Source: CAZGIF01 sp964526045
GTDB taxonomy: Bacteria > Patescibacteriota > Gracilibacteria > Absconditabacterales > Absconditicoccaceae
Reading direction: 5' to 3'
DNA length: 64,000 nucleotides
NCBI GenBank assembly: GCA_964526045.1
Contig: CAZGIF010000005.1
Coordinates: 62,001 to 126,000, forward strand
The notes under the pieces are model-generated. The model was not told the origin of the DNA and ran no database searches. It saw only the letters and a list, made by a program, of their open reading frames with translations. Below, one piece after another: positions 33,953 to 46,030 of this stretch (position 1 is its first letter; every line of letters starts with the position of its first letter). A program made the position numbers and the translations under genes.

Positions 33953-35245
33953 TTATCGTTGAGAACTCTGTTGATTTTGTTGTTTTTCACTCGCCTGCTG
34001 ATCAAAATCTTGTCTATATCAATCAAAAGAACGAAATGTATTATCAAGTTCTGTTTGTGAAGAATATCAGTTACGTTGTTGTAAATCTTGCACACGATCA
34101 AACCATTGTATTCCGTCACGTTGCAGTTGTTCTGCGTAATCTTGTTCTCTTGGTGTTAATTCATTCATTTGAGATCAATTAGACTCTCAATTTTGGTCAG
34201 ATCATTGCTGTTCTCATTGTTCTTGTCACTGATCTTGTCATGCCTGCGGAACGTTTTCAAGCAAATTTTGTTGTGGTTCTGATGCTTGCATCTGATCCAA
34301 TTGTTGCTGCAATTCGTTGAGGCTTTGAGACTGTTGTGTGTCAGAATTTGGAGGTTGTTGACATAGTTCCATCAAGACTGCAATGTCGTTATTTTGTACA
34401 GACAATTGCAAAAATACAACTTCTTGCTCGGTTGTTTGTAACTGCTTTTTTGCATCGTTGACAGTATCATCTATTGCAACATATTGACTATCAAGACACA
34501 CACCTGGGTCAGCAATTCTTTTTTCAAATTGTAGTGCAAGTTGCTTCTTTTGTTCTTCAAATATGTTTTTATATTTGGACAATGAAACTTGTTTTTTTTT
34601 GGTAGAAGAGACAAGTCAAAGAATACACTGACGAGTTTGATCTTCAATATCAGGATTTTGGTAGATTCAGACGAGTCACAGCAATGTTTGTTCTATCAAG
34701 TTATACAAACCATCAAGATACTGCAAGAAAATTCACAATTGTGTATGCGCTTCCTCCAAAGACGCAAAACACAAAGAAGTACGTCACAAAATCTCAAGAT
34801 CTGATGTAAATTGATATTGGTCAGCTAACATTGCATATAACTCTTTTTGATCCGTCAACAACATAGCATTTTCAATTTCTTCTTTTGTTTGTTGGAAAGA
34901 TTGTAACGCATCTATACGAGATTGGACATCTCAAGACACAAGGGCTCAATATCATTGAAGAATATCTAAACTATTCATATACACTGGATTTTTATCGATA
35001 GCTGTTCACGAAAGCAATTGTTTATAATACATAATTGTGTCAGCATCATATTGTTTTTTTTCAAAAACTGCATTATGAAAGACTTTTTGTTGCAATTGCA
35101 TATTATGAGACGCTTCAAACAATGGTAAAGAAGCAAGTACATACCCAACAGCCACACCACTACACACAACAAAAAAAAGACTATACCAGACAAAGCGAGT
35201 ACGTTTTTTTGTATAAAAGTCAGTGAGTGAGTCAAACGACGTCAT
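33953..35245 (-). CDS. Membrane-anchored, Gln-rich hypothetical protein
   Basis: 430 residues. One membrane segment (about 18-42). The long extracytoplasmic region is helical, with a coiled coil at 225-300. A Gln/Gly/Asn-rich stretch (about 315-370, several TGA glycines) and a Gln-rich end follow. No family recognised. Twenty bases separate it from lgt and 48 from xseB, all one direction. Confidence 0.65.
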
Positions 35246-35293
35246 ACTACAACATGTAAGTAAAATGGTTTAGAAGAAACTATATATTTTTTG

Positions 35294-35476
35294 TTATTCT
35301 TCTGATTCTAGTTCTACAACAGGAAGGGTTGTCGATGCAAGTTTCGTTTTACAAAAATCGTACAAACGAGTTGCTTCTTGTTGTAATTGCACAATACGAT
35401 CTATATCCACCAACTCTGGACTTTGCAATTGAGCGTATATCTGCTCTAGTTCTTTGTAAGCTTGTTCAAACGTCAT
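35294..35476 (-). CDS. xseB: Exonuclease VII small subunit
   Basis: 60 residues, typical for XseB. MTFEQAYKELEQIYAQLQS, then D-x-x-VQLQQEATRLYDFCKTKL, forms the two-helix hairpin that coats the XseA subunit. xseA is not in the window. It is divergent from uvrA. Confidence 0.88.
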   Translation of the reverse strand: MTFEQAYKELEQIYAQLQSPELVDIDRIVQLQQEATRLYDFCKTKLASTTLPVVELESEE

Positions 35477-35575
35477 GATCACATGATAGAGAGTCAACAA
35501 AATTTTGCAAGTGTATTGAGCAAAATCAAAAAGACATACTCAAAGATATATTGAGCAACAAAAAGTATGTAGAGC

Positions 35576-35603
35576 TTGTATTTTCTCTGGCATTTGCTAC
35601 AAT
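35576..35603 (+). promoter_or_regulatory. Promoter for uvrA
   Basis: TTGTAT and TACAAT with a 16-base spacer, 33 bases before the uvrA ATG. No LexA-like box was seen. Confidence 0.55.
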
Positions 35604-35635
35604 TTGGGTGTTATTTTATCTTATGGTTTTGCTAT

Positions 35636-38600
35636 ATGGCTATCACAAAAAAAACAGCGTCTTGAACAAAAGCACCTAAAAAAACAACTCCGTCAAAACA
35701 AAAAACCGTGAGCAAAAAAACAATTTCTCCCGCTCATACTGAAACAACACATCAAAACAGTATAGTTTTTCGTGGAGTTAAAACGCACAACCTCAAAAAT
35801 ATAGACATTACTATCCCAAAAGACAAACTCATCACCGTAACGTGAGTATCTGGGTCAGGTAAATCTTCTTTTGCATTTCATACTCTCTACAAAGAATGAC
35901 AATTTCGTTATATTGAGTCTTTGTCTGCGTATTTGAGACAATTTTTTAATCTTGGTGCGAGGCCGGATATTGAGTACAGCGAATGACTTTCTCCCGCTAT
36001 AGCAATAGAACAAAACAAAAATGTAGGGAATTCTAGAAGTACAGTAGGAACATTGACAGAAATAGATGACTATTTGAGATTGTTATTTGCCAAAACATGA
36101 CAAGCATATTCGTATGTAACATGAAAACTGATGAAAGCACAAACAATAGAATGAATTATTCAAGATGTTTTTTCTGCATATGGATGAGAAAAAGTTCACC
36201 TTCTCAAAGAATCAAAAAAAATCACAGAACAAGTAGAGTTTGATAAATTTTTGAAAAACAATCGTCACAAAGTAGAATGAGGAAAATGATTTACAAGATA
36301 TTTGGTTGTACCACAATCAGAAAAAGCAGAAGAACTAGAACCTATCGAATTTTTTTATCTAGAAACACCATCAATACCAGCATCATTTTTCCCATTACAA
36401 CTGTTTGGTATTTATGATCGTGTGACTATAGAACAAAAAAGACAAGCCAGACTCAAAGAAGATATCATCAAAATTTTGGCAGAAGAGAAAAAATTTGGAA
36501 TCTGGACAGAAGTATCTTGAAACACTGATATTCACCGATATACAGACAAAAACTATTGTGCAGAATCTAACATAGAGTACCCTGATTTTAGTCCGCAACA
36601 TTTTTCATTTAATCGTGCAGAATGAGCATGTGAGCAATGTCACGGTATTTGAGAAGTTTTGCAAGTAGATATGGACAAAGTGATAGATTCGAATAGTACA
36701 TATATGAATGCTATTTTGCCATGGAGAGACTCAAGATTGGGACAGACAGTTCTTCTCAAACTTGCACAAAAATACTCTATGGATGAAGATAAAAAGCGAT
36801 CTGACTTACCAGAACGATTTTTGCAGACAGTGATAGATTGAGACAATGAGTTGTTGAGAATAAACCATGCATGAAAAATTGTCACGATGAAATACATATG
36901 AATAGAAGATATTCTCAAGGACCAATATCAACAATGAATGTTAACAGTAGACTTTCAGGCAATGCTAGATATGAAAAAGTGTCCTAGTTGTCAGTGAGCA
37001 AAACTCAGAAAAGAAAGTTTGCATTGTATGTTAACAATACCTCATACAGCAACAAATGCAAAATTGCTCACACATACAACATCTTTTCATGAAGCTATCG
37101 TCGATGAAGTTGACAAAACAACACTCAAAATAAATATCGCAGAATTACAATATTTAACAATAAGTGATTTGATTTGATTTTTGGAAAAATACAAAAAACA
37201 TACATCAAAAAACCAAGTATTAGTAGACAGAATTATCACGCCACTGCTCAATAGAGCAAAAACAATTTTGGATTTGTGACTTTGATATCTCTCGGTCACA
37301 AGACAAGTTTGAACATTATCTGGATGAGAGCTACAAAGACTAAGACTTGCAAAACAACTTGGAAACAAACTAACATGAATTGTCTACGTTTTGGATGAGC
37401 CAACGATTTGATTAAGTGAAAGAGAAATCAAAAAAACAATTGAAGCAATTAGAGATTTACAAAAAATGTGAAATACAATCGTTGTTGTAGAGCATAATGA
37501 AGAATTTATTAGAGAATCAGATTGGATTGTAGAGATTGGACCTTGAGCGTGAGATTTTGGATGAGAAGTTGTCTTTAATTGACCATTCGAAGAATTTAAA
37601 AAAGTTGACACACTGACTGCACAATACATTTTTGGTAGAAAACACATATTTGTAGACTTTGAACATACCCCTTCCAACAAAAAGATCTCTATAAAAAAAG
37701 CAAGCAAACATAACCTCAAAAGTATAGACGTTGACATTCAACTTTGAAGTTTCACAATCATAACATGACACTCATGAGCAGGAAAAACAACATTGATGTA
37801 TGATACACTTTACAAGTTTTTGGATGAAAAACAAAAATATATACAAAGTTATATTAGACTACAACTTCTCAAACAATGAATGTCTCGACAAGAAATCTTG
37901 ACGGCACCCGTCATGCAAAAAGAACAATATGAACATTTTGAAAACGTTGCAAAACAAGAATTTTACAAAGAAATATGAGTAGAAACTATTACTGGATACG
38001 ACAACGTAGAACATGTATTGTATGTTGATCAAACAAGTATTTGAAAAACACCAAGAAGTTGTCCATCAACATTTATTTGAGTCTTTGATGAAATTAGAAA
38101 ATTGTACGCATGAGCAAATGAAGCAAAATACTTGTGATTTTCATCAGGACACTTTTCGTTCAATTCAGCAAAAGGAGCATGTCCAGAATGTAAAGGATAT
38201 GGATACAAAAAAATTGAATTACAATTTTTGCCAGACACATATGTCGCATGTGACTTATGTAAATGAAATAGATACAAACCAGAAATCATCGACATCAAAC
38301 GAAGAGCAAAAAGTATTTCTGAAGTATTGGACATGTACGTCAAAGATGCACTCGTGTTTTTTAAAGATATGCACCATATTTCAAAGGATTTGCAATTGAT
38401 GGTAGACATTGGTTTGTGATATCTCAAAATGTGACAACCAGCACATACTCTATCTTGAGGAGAAAGTCAAAGACTAAAACTTGTCAAACATCTTTTGAAA
38501 TCATATAAATGACACGTTTTGTACTTTCTGGATGAACCGACGGTATGACTACATCCAGATGATATTTCAAGACTCCTTGCAGTACTCAAAAACTTCTTAG

Positions 38601-38698
38601 ACAATTGAGATACCATACTAATGATAGAACACGACAAAGAACTATTGACTTTCGCAGACAATATAATTAACTTGGATAACTGACATCTTGTAAAATAA
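35636..38698 (+). CDS. uvrA: Excinuclease ABC subunit A
   Basis: 1020 residues. A Lys/Thr-rich leader (1-40) is followed by two ABC ATPase halves. Walker A loops: GVSGSGKSS, whose first Gly is TGA (35843-35845), and GHSGAGKTT. Signatures: LSGGELQRLRLAKQ and LSGGESQRLKLVKH. Walker B: VYVLDEPTIGL and YFLDEPTVGL. Zinc modules: CEQCHG/CPSCQG and CPECKG/CDLCKG. A CGA (38300-38302) occupies the aromatic site before the A-K-S-I segment. It finds DNA lesions; uvrC is at 49 kb, uvrB is not in the window. Confidence 0.95.
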
Positions 38699-38738
38699 AC
38701 GTCATAGCAATCAGATTTTATTCTTTTTCACTATATTT

Positions 38739-39179
38739 ATGCAAAAACAAACACTCTCACCTGTTGATTACTACAAATTAGCATTCAAAAAATGGACTGA
38801 CTTTGATGGACGTGCAACAAGTCCAGAGTATCGATATTTCGCTTTATTCAATTTTATTTTAGCAATTGTTGCTAGTATAATTGATGGAGTAATAGGAATC
38901 GAACTAGGAGGACAACCAATATGAATTATCTACATATTATTGTTGTTAGTTACTCTAATTCCTTCAATTTCTGTGGGAGTAAGAAGATTGCATGATATAA
39001 ACAAAAGCGGACGACGACTTTTGATAGCACTAGTTCCTTTAGTTTGAGGAATACGATTGATTGTTTTGCTTGCATCTGCAGGAACAAAATGACCAAATAC
39101 ATTCGGTCCAGATCCTAAAGATACAAAAACTATAGTAGAATGAGAAGTTGAAGAAGAAAAAACAGAAGACGCAGAATAA
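38739..39179 (+). CDS. DUF805 membrane protein (copy 1)
   Basis: 146 residues, multi-spanning. FKKWTDFDGRATSPEY-[CGA]-YFALFNF and VGVRRLHDINKSG-[CGA]-[CGA]-LLIALVP match DUF805, where these CGA codons (38832-38834, 39012-39017) are conserved Trp. PGTKGPNTFGPDP closes the family pattern and the end is acidic. Function unknown. It lies 40 bases after uvrA. Confidence 0.9.
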
Positions 39180-39201
39180 TAAATTTTAAAACTAGTATAA
39201 A

Positions 39202-39651
39202 ATGAAAAAAAAGAATTCACTCTGACCTTTTTGATATTTTTTGTTATGATTCAAGAAATGGCAGGTATTTCAGTGACGTGCTTCACGTTCTGAATATTGG
39301 TGGTTCTATCTATTTAGTAATATTGTTTATGCAATACCTACAATATTTGATGAATATGTTATTAGTATATATTGAGAATTAACAATATTTGAAGAAATAA
39401 TCTCTACATTTATATGACTGTATTTTTTGGCAACAATAGTACCAACATTGGCTATTACTGCAAGAAGATTGCACGATACTAATAGAAGTGGACGACGGAT
39501 AGCAATATTATTAATTCCATTTATTTGACCGATATGGTTTATAATACTACTAATATTACCAGGGACAAAATGACCAAATGATTATGGAGAAGATCCTTTG
39601 GAAGAGCAAAAAAATAAGAAGATAGACAAAGCAGAAAATATGATTTCATAG
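39202..39651 (+). CDS. DUF805 membrane protein (copy 2)
   Basis: 149 residues, a paralog of the preceding gene. It has SRSEYWWFYLF with both Trp as TGG, where copy 1 uses CGA, and ARRLHDTNRSG-[CGA]-[CGG] (39493-39498) where the family has SGWW. The pair therefore equates CGA with TGG inside one genome and points to CGG=Trp as well. GTKGPNDYGEDP and a Lys-rich tail follow. About half of the glycines are TGA. Confidence 0.9.
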
Positions 39652-39769
39652 ATAACACATAATACATTCTATAGTTTCATTCAAACATATTAATAGAAGT
39701 TCAGCAAAATTAAGACTTTTGCTTGAACATTTTTTTAAATAATTTTTTTTCTAAATTAAAAAAAACAAT

Positions 39770-40780
39770 TTATGACAAAAAAGGGAACTTGTCTACTAGA
39801 ATAGATATTATTCTTTCTTTCGAGACTTGTTGTTCTTCTGGAGAAAGAGACAATCATTCGTAAAATGTTATAATATCAACAATTCTATGATAACTAGCAA
39901 AATCTACTGTTGTTTTAAAAAGGTATTCTGACCATTGTCCACAATGCATTACTCTATCCAATATTCATTCTTTTTCTGCATTAGGCAAATCTTTTAAGAA
40001 AAAACTTTGTAAATTGCTCTCTAGCTCATCATATATTCGATCTATAGAGTTTGTACTTTCTTTACCACTAAGATAATCTTTATAAGACAAGGTATTTAAC
40101 AAGAGTTTTTTGTATCTTTTTCGTTGATGTAAAGAAAAAGATTCTAGTAAATTAGTTGACTGATAGCATCAAGCTGTTTCTGTGTATGTTCTTCTAGATC
40201 ACGTATCTAAATAAATATGTGAAAATGTGGGAGACTTCTTCGGTCAAGATAAAACGGTTGTTGGATATTCTCTAGAAAATTGTAAAGAATTAAAATATTG
40301 TAAGGATGCCTCATACTTACGCTGGAGATCGTCAGTATAAAAATTTCATCAAAAAAGCAATGAATCTATAGTTGTATGATCAACTAACGCCAAAAACTCT
40401 TCTAGGGAACAATGAAGACTATTATTAAAAGACTCTAATCCAAAAGTGTTGCTGTCAACAAATATATCAGTATTTTGGTGAGTCATAAATCCAATATTTT
40501 TTCAACTAATCTTATCAAGACCGACAACTATAAAGGAAGTACAGTTTGCAAGAGATGTAGTATACATAGATTTTGAAGATACCTTAGTGATAGAATAACA
40601 ATGTTTTACAAAAAAATGAGTATTTTCATTCTCATTATAAAAATCACAGTGTATAGGTGATTGGCGAGCAATTAACTTATCAAAAGATTTTTGCATAAAC
40701 ATTGTTCATCGATCGCATTTTTCCTTAGGGTCTTCTCTATCTGTTTGAATATATGCACTATTTATTATATTTTTGTTCAT
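39770..40780 (-). CDS. Hypothetical protein with CheD-like Cys...His pattern
   Basis: 336 residues, no signal peptide. SLANCTSFIVVGLDKISGKNIGFMTHQNTD gives a Cys and a His in the order and spacing seen in CheD-type and related deamidases (written here as ANCTSFIVVGLD then GFMTHQN). The rest is helical with no known domain. AT-rich runs of A and T (39728-39770) follow the stop. The deamidase idea is weak; treat as unknown. Confidence 0.5.
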
Positions 40781-40835
40781 ACAATAAGTTTATATAATTG
40801 TAAGAAATGTGTCAAAAAAAATACAACTTACAAAT

Positions 40836-41771
40836 CTATTCTACCATTTTTCTTCACTTTCACGTCTTTTCAATCTTTCACAATTTGAGCAAAAGCGGTT
40901 CAACGTCTTTTTCAACTGAATCTTCGTGAATACCGAGCTGAAGAGCAATAGTTTTGAGTCAGACTGCTCTGTTGTGAGACAAAAGAATATCAAGGTATTG
41001 TTTGTGCAAGGGAGTAATTCATCCATCATCTATATCTAACCAAATAGCACACTCCTCCCACACCGAGTCAGTAAGTCTTTTTTGATTATGAGATACCAAA
41101 AAGTCCCTTATTTGGATACACAGATTGTGAATCTCTCTAGGAACTGCATCTACTTTGTTTGCAATATTTTCTATCAACAACATATCATAATCTACAACAT
41201 ATTGTGTCAAATATCTTTGGACAATTGCGTGTTTTTCTGGGATTGTATAATGCGTAAAATGAAATTTATAAATAAACCTATTTTTGAGTGGTTCAGATAA
41301 CGACTCCATTTTGGTAGTTGCTCAAATCAATGTAAATTGTTTGAGAGGCATTCTGATATTTCACCCATCAGGCATCACCATATCAATCGCAAAATCTTCC
41401 ATAGCGGTATAAAGCATTTCTTCTAGGTTAGGTTTTAGTCTATGAATTTCATCAATAAACAAAACATCATATTCACCAATATGTGTCAATAATGATATGA
41501 TATCTGCAGGTTTTGTAAGGGCATACCCAGTTACAATATGTAATTCTGCTGGCAATTCTTTTGCAACAATAGATGCAAGTGTCGTTTTTCCAAATCCGCT
41601 ATTTCACGCAAACAAAATATGTCACAATGCAGCCTTTCTCTTTTGAGCACTGATGATAGCTTTGTGAACAATACGTTTTATATTTTCTTGTCATACAAAA
41701 GCGTCAAGACGAGTTGGTCTTGGTACATCAAATCATGGAGTAGTAGTTTTTTCTATACGTTTGATTTGCAT
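40836..41771 (-). CDS. ruvB: Holliday junction branch-migration helicase RuvB
   Basis: 311 residues. RPTRLDAFVGQENIK, HILFAGNSGFGKTTLA (Walker A), DVLFIDEIHRLKPNLEE (Walker B), LIGATTKMESLSEPLKNRF (sensor 1 and Arg finger) and the C-terminal winged helix HNRAVGLKTIALQLG. The DNA-binding end is slightly short. ruvA and ruvC are not in the window. Confidence 0.95.
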
Positions 41772-41873
41772 ACGAGTACGATATCATAAAAAAAGCAATA
41801 CTAAACAGTAGTCAGCGTCAAACAAAATGCAAGATTAAGTAACAGAACATATCATCATTATAGGACATATTAT

Positions 41874-41901
41874 TTTACAAAAAGATACATTTGTGTATAC
41901 T
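41874..41901 (+). promoter_or_regulatory. Promoter for the FAD monooxygenase-ksgA pair
   Basis: TTTACA and TATACT with a 16-base spacer, 36 bases before the ATG. Confidence 0.55.
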
Positions 41902-41936
41902 TATGCAAAGTTATATTTTGTTTTTCACTTTTTGAT

Positions 41937-43757
41937 ATGGTACAAACAACAACACAACAAACAACTACCCTACCAGTCCTTATAGTCTGAGCGTGAATAG
42001 AATGACTCATATGTTGATTGTTTTTGCAAAAATACAATGTAGAATATGTCATTATAGACAAAAACGAAGAAGAACGTGAATCAATAAACTACATAGTCTT
42101 GCAACCAAAGATTTTGAGTTTACTAGCAACACTAGGAATAAGTCAAGAAATTTGTGAAACATGAATTTCATACACAAATTTTGATATTTATCAAACAACG
42201 TTTTCAAAAACAATACCACTTACTACACTAACAACACAATACCATTTACAGTCACCAAGCGAATTTCCTCATCCTATAGCAATCAAATATACAGATCTCC
42301 GAGATATTGCATTTGCAAGTTTAGATGGTGATATTTTACGGGAACACGAGTTACTAGATTGGAACCAAAGATCTGATATGGTATTGGCATCGTTGTGTAC
42401 GCAATGAGAAAAAAAAGTACAAAAGTATAGTTTTTTGTTGGGGTGTGATGGAAATTACTCAAGCGTAGCACAATGCATTGAACAACAAAAACCAAGTCAA
42501 ACCGATACAGAATATAACACAACAACATTTTGTTACAAAACAATTCCTTGGAAACAAAACGAAACAGAAAAAGAAACCGAAAAAGAAACCGAAAAAAAGA
42601 CAATATCTGACACGGTGTACGATATAACACAAAACACAGATCACATATCTATGCACATACATCCAGACTTTGTTTGTTCACACAAAGTACTTCTCACACT
42701 AGACACGCAAACAGAAAAAAGTACTTCAGTTTCTTATAAAAGTTTTTTGTGTCAAACAACAATTTATACACAAAAAAAACAAGCTTCTCATATACAAAGT
42801 CTTACAAGCTTTCTGGAAAAAATATGACTTGGTTACTGAGAAGAACTGGAAATATTAGAACAAATTAAGACAAATAGCTATACTCGTTCTCTACCACAAA
42901 AGTGACGTGTCATAACACTATGAAAAGCCTATGCACAACATGAAGACATACTTGATCAGGATATGAGTCTTGCAGTATACGACATTGCAAATTATACACG
43001 AAAGCTAGCAGCATACATAAACACTACTCTCAAACGAGAAACATTTCAATCATACATATATGAACGTAGTACATATACAAAACAACATATGCAAGCCCAA
43101 AAAGTCTTCTTAAATACACTTCAGACCAAAAAACCACTTTTCGATATCTGACCATTGCATACAATGTACCAGAATCATCAAAAAAAAGCATTACAATCAC
43201 CAGCTGTCAGAAATAATTTTTTGCGTATGTATATGGTTTTGGATGAACAACATGAAGAAGACGATTATTTTGACAATGTATATCCAGGTTTTTTGTGAAT
43301 ATTGTATAACAAAGATGGTGTCGGACTACGACAGTGATTTGACTTTATGAATTGACCACAAGCTGGTAGTACTATGCCACCAGGATATGTTGTGCAAAAA
43401 ATGAATGAACCAAAAGTCTATCGAAAAAGATTGCTTTATACGGACAAACATGTACTATTTGTCTTTATATGACAAGATGGAAAAGTCGATCAACGCATAC
43501 AAGCTATTTATGATTCTTTGGTTGAAACATATGAGAAATATTGTGATATTTATATCGTAACGAACAATTATGATATACAATCACATGATGCATTATCTCA
43601 TATACTCTGAGATCCAGACGCTAGCCTACACAAAACCTGTAAAGCACAAAAGGCAGCAATGTATCTTGTACGTCCAGATGAAGTTATAGCACGAAGATCA
43701 TTATGACTCAATCTGTCTGCATTTGCATCATATGCACATACAATTTTTGTTTTTTAG
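41937..43757 (+). CDS. FAD-dependent aromatic-ring-type monooxygenase
   Basis: 606 residues. The FAD-binding GxGxxG is LIVGAGIEGLICGLFLQ (two TGA glycines), followed by VIIDKNEE. FLLGCDGNYSSV is the G-(A/C)-D-G NADPH/FAD motif and GLRQGFDFMNGPQAG the flavin-lining region. The C-terminal thioredoxin-like dimerisation domain ends LVRPDEVIA-[CGA]-R, which is RPDxxxAWR with Trp as CGA (43692-43694). A tandem 12-base repeat encodes ETEKETEKETEKKT. Relatives hydroxylate phenols or polyketides. Cotranscribed with ksgA. Confidence 0.82.
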
Positions 43758-43764
43758 AAGATAT

Positions 43765-44625
43765 ATGTGAAGTTATTTGGGACAAAACTTTTTGACTAGT
43801 TCAAAAATTATATATTATATTGCTTCAAGTATTGAGCAAATATATGCAGATACAAAAGCCACAACAATTATAGAAATTGGCCCATGAAAATGAGCAATTA
43901 CCAAAAAAATTTATACAATACCAGATATATTTGTTGCAATCGAAAAAGATACAACATTGATTTCAAAGGTTGAAGGTATTTTTGCGAATGTCTCTGAAGA
44001 TAGCACAAACCCAGCAACACAGATATGTATTAATGAAGACATACTTACATGTGATATGTGAGAAGTACTCTCTTCATATAATACAAACAAATCTAAGACC
44101 GTTATCGTTTGAAATTTACCGTATTACATAACCTCCCCTATTTTGAGAGCATGTTTTGCTACACCAAAATGACAAGAACATCACAGTGAACGTAGCACAT
44201 CAAATGGCGATATAACACATCAAGATTCTTTTGCAGCATGATTTTTTATGATGCAAAAAGAAGTAGGAGAAAATATAAAAACAGATACTGAAAAAAAATC
44301 TTTTTTGTGGTGGTTGATAAACTACGATAATGTAGTTGTGTACAGAAAAACCGTACCTGCAAAAGCATTTCGTCCAGCACCCAAAGTCACTAGTTGCTTG
44401 ATGCATATTATACCATACGTCACATATCCCACAGCACGTCCACGCCGGTCAGCAATGATATTTTTTTTGGAACACGTAAGTTTATATACAAGAAAAACGC
44501 TAGGAAAGATAAGCAAAATCCTAGCGAAAAAGTGAATTGAAATTGATTGTCCAGAACATATAGCATCCAAAAGATTGGAAACATGTACATGGGAAGATTT
44601 ATGTATTTTGTGCAACAAGTTGTAG
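43765..44625 (+). CDS. ksgA: 16S rRNA dimethyladenosine transferase
   Basis: 286 residues. GQNFLTS start, IIEIGPGKGAITKKI (SAM-binding, two TGA glycines), VIVGNLPYYITSPIL (the NLPY catalytic motif) and AFRPAPKVTSC. It dimethylates two adjacent adenines near the 3' end of 16S rRNA. The ATG is followed at once by TGA=Gly, and only seven bases separate it from the monooxygenase stop. Its last 27 bases overlap the convergent gene. Confidence 0.93.
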
Positions 44626-45882
44626 TTCATATGCTTGTGACATATTTGCATCATGTAATTCTTGTATCAATGAGTTATATTTAGTAAATCAAGCAGAATT
44701 TAGTCACAAAAGAACACTGTATAAAGATGAATCAAAGATTGCTTCCACATCTTGTTCATATCAAAGTCAATCTGTTGGTTGTTGCCAAGAAACAATTGAG
44801 AATGTATCATCTTTAACTAAAAGATCAATCAAGGCTGGTCACATTTGTAATGATTTTTGTATTGGAGTAGATTCTGTCTTATTTTCTCGTTCCTGACAAA
44901 GATATAATATACTTATTGCAAATTTGTTTGTATGGGTTTGTTCTTGAGACAAGACATGATAAGAAACAGTTCTTTGTCATCATTGCTCTTGCTTGCATAC
45001 ATCATTTCTCAAGAAATTATACAACAAGACATTTTTATCACCTCATGAAGCAAGAACGTCTTGTGGAGGAACAAATGTTTCCAAAGATGTATCTGAAGTG
45101 GTTGATGGTAATGAGTCCAACCTTGAAGGATTGTTGTTTTTTTGTGCTAATGCAGACAAAAACAATTGAAACTGACCATTGTACAAACGTATTCCTGTAT
45201 CTGTTGTCTCTGTGTTTCGATCAGATCAAGCACGTATTTCAACTCCTAACATATCCAAAGAAAATATTTTTTCTGACTGCGATGGAGTCGCAGCTTGTTG
45301 AGGACGTTCACCCAAATAATGATAGCGAAGCAATGCAACGAGCTCTTTGATATTTTTTGCAGTATCTGTTGTTGTATCTGACATACCTGCAATTTGTTTT
45401 TCTAACAATGCTACAACATTTTTTGTATATGTTTCTCTTTTTGTTTCTTCTTCTGCAGCAATTCTAGTTTCTACTTGTTTGTACATAGCAGTTACTTGTT
45501 CATTTGAAGGAACTGGAGCAATAGATGATGGAGATGGTGATGTAGGAAATGGAGAAGTTGCTTGTGCTATAGTTTGAGAAACAGCCTTTGTTTTTTGCAA
45601 AAAAGCATCACTATCCAAAGCGTCTTTTGTTTTTTGGTCAGAACATACTCCATCATACAACAAAATAGCCTGACTTTGATCAAGATAACAACTATTGATA
45701 TATGTTCGATCTGTATATGAGCATGTGTCAGCTGTACATGTACTTATACTCGCACCACACACAGGCGCATATGATGATGGACAGACATCGTATCCAGAAA
45801 CAATTCAAATATTCATACTTATTACTACTGTAGCTACAAACAATGACACTGCTCCGATTTTTTTTGTTGAAGGAAATTTCAT
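44599..45882 (-). CDS. Exported protein with N-terminal Kazal-like domain
   Basis: 427 residues. A signal-like hydrophobic segment (about 8-28) is followed by CPSSYAPVCG, TYINSC and DGVC, the cysteine frame of Kazal-type protease inhibitors. Then come a Pro/Ser-rich linker, a Glu/Lys coiled coil (about 125-200) and a helical C-terminal region of unknown type. Kazal domains in bacteria are rare and usually secreted. Convergent with ksgA. Confidence 0.7.
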
Positions 45883-46030
45883 TTATACAAAAATATCTAA
45901 AAATACATCTTACCTATATACATACTTCATTTTGGATATAATGCAAGACAAACATATCTTTGGAGCTGTAGATTGTTTGTACAAAAAACCAATTTGCTAT
46001 ATAATGAATTTGATTTATCAAAATTATTAG

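Noticed and set aside
42560..42600. Short tandem repeat
   Set aside because: 12-base units encode ETEK inside the monooxygenase; no spacers, so not CRISPR.
42764..42772. TTATACACA, similar to a DnaA box
   Set aside because: Single copy inside a coding region, far from dnaA; no cluster.
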